This document shows positions 15,986-21,830 of a stretch of 22,939 bases of DNA, piece after piece. How positions within the stretch are numbered: position 1 is the stretch's first letter; each line of letters opens with the position of its first letter. Made by a program: the position numbers and the translations under genes. The stretch spans positions 1-22,939 of the forward strand of contig CAJOMT010000008.1 of the NCBI GenBank assembly GCA_905235815.1. Direction: 5' to 3'. The notes below the pieces were generated by a model that had not been told where the DNA came from, made no database searches, and worked only from the letters and a program-made list of their open reading frames with translations. Source of the DNA: an uncultured Clostridia bacterium (lineage in GTDB: Bacteria > Bacillota > Clostridia > Christensenellales > Borkfalkiaceae).

Positions 15986-17350
15986 TTATTTTATTACGGA
16001 AATTTCACTCTTGCCGTAATATTCCAAAGTTTTAACTGCGTTTTCGTCTATGATTTCGCCTGCAACTATTATCGGAACTGCGGGAGGACACCCCTCGTTT
16101 GTTTCGGCGACCGTTCTTCCTATCGCCTCTCTTAACGCTACCGCTTCGCTCGGCTTTCTATACGCCTCATAGACGGGCATTGCTACTTTCGGTAAATGAA
16201 AGTGCGGCGATAAGTCGATTATCGGCTCTTTTTGGGGAATACTCATAAGAACGTTCTTCACTTTTTCGAGTTCTTCGTCGCTTATTTGCGGCGTAAACAT
16301 TGCCGTTAAATAGTCTTTGTCGGCGAACTCCGTTTCTATATTTTCTTTCCTTAAAATTTGGGCAAGTTCTATTCCGTAATAACCGTATTTTTTGGCGTCG
16401 ATCGTAAATTTAAGAGGCTCGTCGCCTAAAAAAACGTACCCACTGCTTTCAAGCGCAGATTTTATAGTATGAAGCTTATCGCAAAAGGCACTTAAATTGC
16501 TTTGGTATTCTTCTTTAAGGTATGGGTTTAATTTGTCGAGCGATTGCAAAATCAAATAAGATGGGCTTGTCGAGCCGAATAAAGCCAGAGCGTCTTTTGC
16601 TTTTTGGCTGAATATTTCGGGTGCGTGCTTTGAAACGTGCAAATATCCCGCTCCCGTAAGCGCATTCAGCGTTTTATGCGCCGAGTCGGCACACATATCC
16701 GCTCCGAGGTCGATAGGGTGAATGGATTTATCTAAAAATTTCAAATATGCGCCGTGGGCGTTATCTACGATAAGTAGAACTCCGTATTTATGACAAACTT
16801 CGGCAATGCCTTTTATATCCGTAACGTTTCCGAGATAGTCAGGAGAGGTGAGATAAAGGGCAGTGGGCAGTTTTTCAAGCGAAGAAAAATGATTTATAAC
16901 GTCTTGACTGTTTAATTTACAAGTAAGATAATTTTCCTGACTGTTCGGGACTATCCAATTTACGTCTATATTTTGCAATGCGACTGCGGAAATGAAAGAT
17001 TTATGTACGTTTCTTGCCGCCAAAACCGTAGGCTTTTCGTTCTTTTCGTATGCATAAATGCAAATCAGCCTCAGCATTGCACGAATTGAAAGCGACGAGC
17101 CTTCGCAAGAGTAAAACGTGTGCGCACCGAAAATTTCACCGGCATTTTTTTCGCTCTCGGCAATAATGCCGTTTGCCTCGTATAGACTGTCCGCTCCGTA
17201 TATTTCGGTAATGTCGGACGATTCGGCATCGCCTTTCCCCTTGTGCCCGGGCATATGGAGGCGTATGGTACCAGCCGCCGTATAGCTGTCAAGAAAATCG
17301 CAAATCGGCGTGTTAATCGACTTATACGGGGACTTTTTATTATTACTCAT
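15986..17350 (-). CDS. Orn/Lys/Arg decarboxylase-family PLP enzyme
   Basis: PLP-dependent fold-type I enzyme, 454 residues, matching the shorter Firmicutes (SpeA-like) forms of the ornithine/lysine/arginine decarboxylase family. Landmarks are the N-terminal HMPGHKG (32-38), VDNAHGAY (195-202; D196 should contact the PLP pyridine nitrogen), and ADSAHKTLNA with the PLP lysine at K226. The C-terminal region ends with the family's small alpha/beta domain (EGCPPAVPIIVAGEII). It would make a polyamine precursor (agmatine, cadaverine or putrescine); the specificity cannot be read. The ATG at 17350 is chosen over one at 17380 because the family's N-terminus follows it closely and the longer version would run further into the maturase gene. 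It overlaps the end of that gene by 8 bp, so it is coupled to the SCIFF operon. Confidence 0.9.
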   Translation of the reverse strand: MSNNKKSPYKSINTPICDFLDSYTAAGTIRLHMPGHKGKGDAESSDITEIYGADSLYEANGIIAESEKNAGEIFGAHTFYSCEGSSLSIRAMLRLICIYAYEKNEKPTVLAARNVHKSFISAVALQNIDVNWIVPNSQENYLTCKLNSQDVINHFSSLEKLPTALYLTSPDYLGNVTDIKGIAEVCHKYGVLLIVDNAHGAYLKFLDKSIHPIDLGADMCADSAHKTLNALTGAGYLHVSKHAPEIFSQKAKDALALFGSTSPSYLILQSLDKLNPYLKEEYQSNLSAFCDKLHTIKSALESSGYVFLGDEPLKFTIDAKKYGYYGIELAQILRKENIETEFADKDYLTAMFTPQISDEELEKVKNVLMSIPQKEPIIDLSPHFHLPKVAMPVYEAYRKPSEAVALREAIGRTVAETNEGCPPAVPIIVAGEIIDENAVKTLEYYGKSEISVIK

Positions 17351-18713
17351 TGCCGTTTCCCATATTTTTTGCCACGGCAAGCATTATGGCGCACTCCATG
17401 CGCTTTTTAAAAAGTTTACAGCCGTATTCGTAAACTCCTCTGACAGAACCCGTGGAGTGATATGCATTGGCGGCGCATCCGCCCGAGCAGTAAAGTCTTG
17501 CCCAGCAATCTTTACATTCCTTGTGGGCGTACACGTTGCAAGCGGCGAAATCGTCTTGGACGCTCGTGTTCGTAACGCCGTCGTAAATGTTTCCGAGTTT
17601 GAACTTTTCATCTCCGACGAATTGGTGGCAAGGATATAGGTCGCCTTGCGGCGTAACCGCCATATACTCGGTGCCGCTTCCGCAACCGGAGATACGTTTG
17701 TAAATACACGGCCCGCCGCTCAAATCGAGCATATAGTGATAGAAAGTGAATGGTTTGCCTTCCTTTTCTTTTTGAAGCATAAGTTCGGCGAGTTCTTCGT
17801 ATTGTTTTAATACTATCGGGAGATCTTCTTCCGTAAGCGCCGAGGCGTCGCTCTTATCGCATACGACCGGCTCCATACTGAGTTGGTTAAACCCAAGAGA
17901 CAGCATTGCCTTAATATCGTTTAAAAAGTCGGGGTTATAATGGGTAAAAGTACCCCTCATATAATAATTTTTTCCGCCTCTTTTTTCGACGAGTTTTTGG
18001 AATTTAGGTACGATTTTATCGTAACTTCCGTTTCCTAAGTAATCGACTCTGAATCTGTCGTGAACTTCCTTTCTGCCGTCAAGACTGAGTACGACGTTGT
18101 GCATTTCTTTGTTTGCGAACTCGATGACGTCGTCATCGATGTTTACGCCGTTGGTAGTCAGGGTAAATCTGAAGTTTTTGTTTTTTTCCTTTTCGATAGA
18201 GCGGGCGTAAGCCACGAGCCTTTTTACCACGTCGAAGTTTAAAAGCGGTTCGCCGCCGAAGAAGTCTACTTCGAGGTTTCTGCGAGTTCCGGAATGTTCT
18301 ACCAAAAAGTCGAGAGCGCGCTTGCCGGTTTCAAAGCTCATAAGAGCACGCTCGCCGTGATATTTGCCTTGTCCTGCAAAGCAGTAAGCGCAGTTTAAGT
18401 TGCAAGTGTGGGCAACGTGCAGACAAAGCGCCTTAATCACTCCGGCGTTTTTCTTCTTTAAGTTATCGGCAATTTTTTCGTAATCGTCGGTGCTGAAAAG
18501 TTTTCCGCAAGATTTTAAATCTTCGATTTGCGAATAACATTCCTCTATTTCATTTATTGGATATTGAGTTTTAAGTGCGGCTATAAGTTGATCTTTGGTG
18601 AGTTTTTCGAAATTTGATATAATTTCGTAAGCGAGATCGTCCACGGCGTGGACGGAACCCGAAGACACGTCTAAAACTATATTATAGCCGCCGAGTTTAT
18701 AACAATGAACCAT
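17343..18713 (-). CDS. scfB: SCIFF ranthipeptide maturase, radical SAM/SPASM enzyme
   Basis: A 456-residue radical SAM enzyme that installs thioether crosslinks in the SCIFF peptide encoded just upstream. Residues 1-90 form a peptide-recognition (RRE/PqqD-like) domain. The radical SAM cluster is C104-x3-C108-x2-C111 in AHTCNLNCAYCFAGQG, the HVAHTCNLNC.YCFA...G sequence being typical of SCIFF maturases. FFGGEPL is the SAM-binding GGE motif. The SPASM region holds the auxiliary cluster cysteines in CGSG, YPCHQF, CKDCWARLYCSGGCAANAYH and GCKLF. The start is the ATG at 18713. An upstream in-frame TTG at 18746 lies inside a terminator-like hairpin and is disfavoured. The characterised homologue is CteB of Clostridium thermocellum. 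Confidence 0.94.
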   Translation of the reverse strand: MVHCYKLGGYNIVLDVSSGSVHAVDDLAYEIISNFEKLTKDQLIAALKTQYPINEIEECYSQIEDLKSCGKLFSTDDYEKIADNLKKKNAGVIKALCLHVAHTCNLNCAYCFAGQGKYHGERALMSFETGKRALDFLVEHSGTRRNLEVDFFGGEPLLNFDVVKRLVAYARSIEKEKNKNFRFTLTTNGVNIDDDVIEFANKEMHNVVLSLDGRKEVHDRFRVDYLGNGSYDKIVPKFQKLVEKRGGKNYYMRGTFTHYNPDFLNDIKAMLSLGFNQLSMEPVVCDKSDASALTEEDLPIVLKQYEELAELMLQKEKEGKPFTFYHYMLDLSGGPCIYKRISGCGSGTEYMAVTPQGDLYPCHQFVGDEKFKLGNIYDGVTNTSVQDDFAACNVYAHKECKDCWARLYCSGGCAANAYHSTGSVRGVYEYGCKLFKKRMECAIMLAVAKNMGNGNE

Positions 18714-18732
18714 AGTACTTTCTATAAAGAAT

Positions 18733-18754
18733 AAAAGTGCCGACAAAGCGGCAC
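18733..18754 (-). terminator. Intercistronic terminator-like hairpin between the SCIFF peptide and maturase genes
   Basis: On the - strand, GTGCCG-CTTTGT-CGGCAC forms a 6-bp stem followed by TTTTATTCTTT. It lies between the peptide stop (18773) and the maturase ATG (18713). It probably acts as a partial terminator or RNA-stability element that gives more peptide than maturase mRNA. The stem is short, so leakiness is expected. Confidence 0.65.
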
Positions 18755-18772
18755 CTTCTCTGATTTAATTTT

Positions 18773-18928
18773 TTAATTTTCGTCGGTATCGCCGTTTTCA
18801 CAAGATTGATTTGCAATACCGCAACTGGTCTTGCAAGCGGATTGACAAGAAGTCTGACATTCGCCGCAGCCGCCGTTTTTAGCGCTTTCGCAAAGATTGC
18901 GAGTTTCGAGCGTCTTAATATGTTCCAT
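18773..18928 (-). CDS. scfA: SCIFF (six-cysteine in forty-five) ranthipeptide precursor
   Basis: A 51-residue peptide beginning MEHIKTLETRNLCESAKNG, with the conserved core CGECQTSCQSACKTSCGIAN and ending SCENGDTDEN. The six family cysteines are C21, C24, C28, C32, C36 and C43. C13 in the leader is an additional seventh cysteine. The family is matured by a dedicated radical SAM enzyme that forms sulfur-to-carbon thioether links; the gene for it lies directly downstream. SCIFF is nearly universal in Clostridia. Its function is unsettled; a signalling role for ranthipeptides has been proposed in some clostridia. A strong Shine-Dalgarno (GGAGG, 6 nt before the ATG) and a near-consensus promoter indicate high expression. 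Confidence 0.95.
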   Translation of the reverse strand: MEHIKTLETRNLCESAKNGGCGECQTSCQSACKTSCGIANQSCENGDTDEN

Positions 18929-18957
18929 AAATAACCTCCGATTTGTAACTTAAATTG

Positions 18958-18986
18958 ATAATATCACAAATTGCAAAATATGTCAA
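18958..18986 (-). promoter_or_regulatory. Promoter of the SCIFF operon
   Basis: On the - strand, TTGACA (18986-18981), a 17-nt spacer and TATTAT (18963-18958) form a near-perfect sigma-A promoter about 30 nt before the peptide ATG. It lies between the AraC gene end and the SCIFF gene, so the SCIFF operon is transcribed independently. Confidence 0.9.
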
Positions 18987-19013
18987 TCAAAACGTACAAT
19001 TTTTATTAACAAA

Positions 19014-19916
19014 TTAAAAATGCAGTGAATTTTTGTATTGAGTGGGCGTCATGCCGGTTTGGGCTTTGAATACTCTCGAAAAATGATTAGGCGAAGAAAA
19101 GCCGAGTTTGCTTGCGATTTTAGCCGATTTTTCGCCTCCGGCGAGGCGTTTTTTCGCCTCGTTTATCTTCATTTCGGTATGCGCTTTCAGAATACTCGTA
19201 CCCGTTTGTTCTTTAAATGCTCGCTTGATGTAAGATTTTGAGAAGAACAACTTGTCCGCTATTTCGTCGAGCGTTACGACTCTGTTTAAATTCATAGAGA
19301 GATACGATATGATTTTTTCAGTGATTTTTTCGCTCTCGAACATATATACGTCGCCGCCAAATCCGGATTTAATCGACTTATAGGCGGGCTTTATGTTATC
19401 CAATATCAGTAGTTCGAGGCAATTTTTAACGATTTGACCTCTTTCGCTGTCCGAGTTTTCGGAAATTTTACGAGGCGAGGATAACAAGTCGATGAATTCA
19501 GCCATATTCGTTTGAAAATTGACGTAATTCTCGCCATAGATAATATTCGTAGCGCTTATCATTCTTGACAGCACCGCTTTCCCGAAAACTGAAATTTTAA
19601 TTGACGAGTCATAGTTGATTGCCGTTAAAATTTCTTCTGCCGAAAAGACTGCAAAAAATATTTTAGTATTGTTTTTTAAAATTTCAATCGGGTATCGGCT
19701 TGCTTTTTTAAGAAATATTCCTTTCCCGATAGATAGAGTTACGGATTTATTGCCAAGCGTTATGCCGAGACTTCCTCCGTCGCAATACAAAAAAGTAATG
19801 TCCGAGGCGCAATAATCCGCTCTTTCTTTTTCGGCAAACGAGCAGTACCCCAGAGAGGATAACGTGGTAGCGTTTACCGAATTAAAAAAGTTATAATTTT
19901 CGTTCGGTTGTTTCAT
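19014..19916 (-). CDS. AraC-family transcriptional regulator (predicted leaderless)
   Basis: A 300-residue regulator from the ATG at 19916. The N-terminal ~150 residues look like a cupin-type sensor domain (FLYCDGGSLGITLGN, GKGIFLKKASRYPIEI). The C-terminal ~100 residues carry the two AraC helix-turn-helix motifs (LDEIADKLFFSKSYIKRAFKEQ and SAKIASKLGFSSPNHFSRVF) and end with the usual GMTPTQYK. The start is chosen because TTGATT-N17-TATAAT ends 6 nt before this ATG. An earlier in-frame ATG at 19934 lies inside the promoter spacer and would not be on that transcript. It is divergent from the CBM9-like gene with a shared ~107-bp intergenic region. The AraC protein may regulate that neighbour, itself, or a metabolic gene elsewhere; ligand unknown. 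Confidence 0.9.
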   Translation of the reverse strand: MKQPNENYNFFNSVNATTLSSLGYCSFAEKERADYCASDITFLYCDGGSLGITLGNKSVTLSIGKGIFLKKASRYPIEILKNNTKIFFAVFSAEEILTAINYDSSIKISVFGKAVLSRMISATNIIYGENYVNFQTNMAEFIDLLSSPRKISENSDSERGQIVKNCLELLILDNIKPAYKSIKSGFGGDVYMFESEKITEKIISYLSMNLNRVVTLDEIADKLFFSKSYIKRAFKEQTGTSILKAHTEMKINEAKKRLAGGEKSAKIASKLGFSSPNHFSRVFKAQTGMTPTQYKNSLHF

Positions 19917-19922
19917 AAGCGG

Positions 19923-19951
19923 ATTATAACTCATTTTTCAGAAAAAATCAA
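19923..19951 (-). promoter_or_regulatory. Promoter for a leaderless araC-type transcript
   Basis: On the - strand, TTGATT (19951-19946), 17 nt, and TATAAT (19928-19923). Only CCGCTT separates the -10 box from the ATG at 19916, so transcription should begin at or within about a base or two of the start codon. There is no room for a ribosome binding site. Confidence 0.75.
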
Positions 19952-19988
19952 GTCGAATTAAAGGGTTGGAATATTTCCGCATAAATAA

Positions 19989-20017
19989 TTGACAAAATTT
20001 ACCGCAATTGATATAAT
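19989..20017 (+). promoter_or_regulatory. Consensus promoter for a leaderless CBM9-like transcript
   Basis: TTGACA (19989-19994), a 17-nt spacer and TATAAT (20012-20017) form a perfect sigma-A promoter. Only TTTATT separates it from the ATG at 20024, so the predicted mRNA starts at or next to the ATG and has no Shine-Dalgarno. Confidence 0.85.
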
Positions 20018-20023
20018 TTTATT

Positions 20024-20545
20024 ATGTACAAAGTGCTTTCAGATAACAGAACGGGCGGAACAACCGCCTTTAAAACGACGCTTGAATATAAGGTTTCGGG
20101 CGGCAATCTCGAATTTGTATTCGACTGTGAAAATACGCAGTATTTTTCCGCATATTCGTTAAATAACGAGCCAATTTATATGGGAGACGTCGTAGAAGTA
20201 TTTATAGGCGTTGGGGCGAAACCTTCCACCTATTTTGAAATAGAAGTTGCGCCCAACGGAGCGGTGTTTTTTGCCAAGATCAAAAACAAAGACGAAAAGC
20301 CCAAAGTGGAGTTGAAAGATCCGACGTTTAAGACCTCGGTAAAAAAGACGAAGTCGGGCTATAAGTCGGTTATTTCCATACCGGAAAAGATTTTAGACGA
20401 ACTCGGCAAGGGCAAACTTTACTTCAATGCTTTCAGGATAGAGACCGAAGGCGGCGAGACGGATAAAAATTTGATAGCGCTCAGCCCCACGCTATGCGGC
20501 ACTTTTCATAAACCCGAATATTTTGTCCCATTAGACGAGGATTAA
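20024..20545 (+). CDS. CBM9-like (carbohydrate-binding family 9-like) protein, predicted leaderless
   Basis: A 173-residue protein resembling stand-alone CBM9-like beta-sandwich proteins of Firmicutes. Landmarks are the MGDVVEVFIG strand, STYFEIEVAPNGAVFFAKI (about 68-86), KSVISIPEKIL, LYFNAFRIE and the C-terminal ALSPTLCGTFHKPEYF. In secreted enzymes CBM9-type folds bind carbohydrate ends, but this protein has no signal peptide and should be cytoplasmic, so carbohydrate binding is unproven. The ATG at 20024 is only 6 nt after a consensus -10 box. The domain begins at once, with no later ATG that keeps the fold. It has its own terminator, so it is monocistronic, and it is divergent from the AraC-type gene. 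Confidence 0.85.
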   Translation: MYKVLSDNRTGGTTAFKTTLEYKVSGGNLEFVFDCENTQYFSAYSLNNEPIYMGDVVEVFIGVGAKPSTYFEIEVAPNGAVFFAKIKNKDEKPKVELKDPTFKTSVKKTKSGYKSVISIPEKILDELGKGKLYFNAFRIETEGGETDKNLIALSPTLCGTFHKPEYFVPLDED

Positions 20546-20554
20546 AATTTACCT

Positions 20555-20581
20555 ATTGCCCCATATCGGGGCAATTTTTTT
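20555..20581 (+). terminator. Intrinsic terminator after the CBM9-like gene
   Basis: ATTGCCCC-ATATC-GGGGCAAT forms an 8-bp perfect stem followed by six T residues. It begins about 10 nt after the CBM9-like gene stop and separates it from minD. Confidence 0.93.
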
Positions 20582-20608
20582 ATGCGCAAAAATTACAAAA
20601 TATATTAT
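20580..20608 (+). promoter_or_regulatory. Tentative minDE promoter
   Basis: TTATGC, a 17-nt spacer and TATTAT form the best promoter-like pair between the terminator and minD. The -35 match is weak and it overlaps the terminator T-run. GAGG about 5 nt before the ATG at 20683 is the ribosome site. Confidence 0.35.
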
Positions 20609-20682
20609 ATTCCAACAAAACTTTCAAAAATATTATCGTGCCTCGGATGTAAAATAAAGAAAACGCAGATAATGAGGTCGTT

Positions 20683-21471
20683 ATGGCGAGAAAAATAGTG
20701 ATAACTTCGGGCAAGGGCGGCGTCGGAAAAACTTCGGTGAGCGCAAACCTCGGATATAAACTTGCAATGCTGGGTAGGAGAGTATGCATTGCGGATCTTG
20801 ACTTCGGGCTTAATAATCTCGACGTCGTGACGGGCGTGGAGCATCTCGTACTATACGATATCGTCGACAGTATCGAAGGCAAGTGCCGAGTCAAGCAAGC
20901 GCTGGTTCAAAGTCCGCAATGCAAGAATCTTTACATACTCCCGTCCGCTCATTCGTTTTCGAAGTCAATCGTTACGACAGATAGCGTTAGCGAACTTATA
21001 GACGGACTTTCTGAGAGTTTTGACTATGTTTTGATAGATTGTCCGGCAGGGGTTGGCGGAGGTTTTCACAGAGCGGTGGCTGCGTCTGACGAGGCGTTTA
21101 TTGTTACGACTTCTCAAATTTCGAGTTTAAGAGACGCAGATAAGGTTTTGGGGATACTTCGAGGGTACAATTTAAAGCGTATAGCGCTCGTCGTAAATAT
21201 GGTAAGGGGAGATCTGGTTGCGGATAAAGTAATGGCTTCGCCCGAAAGGATAGAAGATATTTTAAAGACGGAAGTCATAGGGGTTATACCCGAGGACGAT
21301 AACGTTCTTTTGTTAAACGCCGGCGAACTTCCGCCCGAGAGCGAGGCGAACAAGGCGTTTAAGACGCTCGCTATAAACGTCGATAAGAATAAAAACAAAA
21401 TATATAAATATATGGCGAATTACACCGGCGTTTTGGGAAGTATACGGAGGGGACTTAAAAGAAATCTATGA
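20683..21471 (+). CDS. minD: Septum site-determining ATPase MinD
   Basis: Membrane-associated ATPase of 262 residues that helps place the division septum. The deviant Walker A motif is SGKGGVGKTS (residues 9-18, with the signature K11 and K16). DLDFGLNNLD (39-48) is the MinD-type switch region, and VLIDCPAGVG is the Walker B strand. The C-terminal amphipathic helix YTGVLGSIRRGLKRNL is the membrane-targeting sequence. MinE is encoded next with a 4-bp ATGA overlap, which supports MinD over other ParA/MinD ATPases such as FlhG. No minC homologue is adjacent; the gene upstream is the unrelated CBM9-like one, behind a terminator. Confidence 0.94.
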   Translation: MARKIVITSGKGGVGKTSVSANLGYKLAMLGRRVCIADLDFGLNNLDVVTGVEHLVLYDIVDSIEGKCRVKQALVQSPQCKNLYILPSAHSFSKSIVTTDSVSELIDGLSESFDYVLIDCPAGVGGGFHRAVAASDEAFIVTTSQISSLRDADKVLGILRGYNLKRIALVVNMVRGDLVADKVMASPERIEDILKTEVIGVIPEDDNVLLLNAGELPPESEANKAFKTLAINVDKNKNKIYKYMANYTGVLGSIRRGLKRNL

Positions 21472-21704
21472 AAAAGAAAATTTCGAGCAAAATGGACGTT
21501 CGCGCTCAAAACGTAATAGAAAACGACAGATTGAACGTAACAAGGCAGTCGATAGAAGTAATAAGCAGAGATATTACGGCGGTTTTGGAGGAATATTTTA
21601 ATTTGTCCTCAAAGCCCGTAGTAAAAATAAATTCCGAAAAGGGCAAATATACGGTCGCCGTCGAGGCGGAATGCGACTCTTTGAAGTCTATTTTTATAAT
21701 TTAA
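21468..21704 (+). CDS. minE: Cell division topological specificity factor MinE
   Basis: A 78-residue protein that fits MinE by length, position and pattern: DVRAQNVIENDRLNVTRQSI (about 9-28) matches the AK.RL..VI..DR segment. The following ITAVLEEYFNLSSKPVVKIN contains the helix and strand of the topological specificity domain. MinE stimulates MinD ATPase and confines division inhibition away from mid-cell. The start codon overlaps the minD stop (ATGA), so it is translationally coupled. Similarity by eye is moderate and the N-terminal MinD-interacting helix is short and Lys-rich, so the main support is synteny. Confidence 0.82.
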   Translation: MKKKISSKMDVRAQNVIENDRLNVTRQSIEVISRDITAVLEEYFNLSSKPVVKINSEKGKYTVAVEAECDSLKSIFII

Positions 21705-21736
21705 AAAAATTTTTACCGAATTTTCACTTCAAACGC

Positions 21737-21765
21737 TTGCAAAAAACAAAAAAGGGGGTTATAAT
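21737..21765 (+). promoter_or_regulatory. htpG promoter
   Basis: TTGCAA (21737-21742), a 17-nt spacer and TATAAT (21760-21765) form a sigma-A promoter. The start point is expected around 21772, within the CIRCE element that begins 2 nt after the -10 box. Confidence 0.88.
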
Positions 21766-21766
21766 A

Positions 21767-21793
21767 TTAGCACTAAACAAATCAGAGTGCTAA
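21767..21793. promoter_or_regulatory. CIRCE operator (HrcA binding site)
   Basis: TTAGCACTA-N9-GAGTGCTAA matches the CIRCE consensus TTAGCACTC-N9-GAGTGCTAA with a single mismatch in the left arm. It overlaps the predicted transcription start of htpG, so the heat-shock repressor HrcA should repress this gene. Confidence 0.94.
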
Positions 21794-21830
21794 CACTCCT
21801 AAATAATAATTGCTAACGAGGTGAAATAAT

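Noticed and set aside
15941..16135. 64-codon + strand frame
   Set aside because: It starts within the terminator hairpin and runs antisense to the end of the decarboxylase gene.
17351..17380. Longer N-terminus for the decarboxylase
   Set aside because: The extra ten residues come from maturase coding sequence in another frame and do not look like the family's N-terminus.
18714..18746. Upstream TTG start for the SCIFF maturase
   Set aside because: These 11 codons lie in the intercistronic hairpin and T-rich tail, and the family N-terminus fits the ATG at 18713.
19917..19934. Earlier ATG for the AraC-family gene
   Set aside because: It falls inside the promoter spacer and -10 region, so the transcript from that promoter would not contain it. 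It would only be valid if another promoter lies further upstream.
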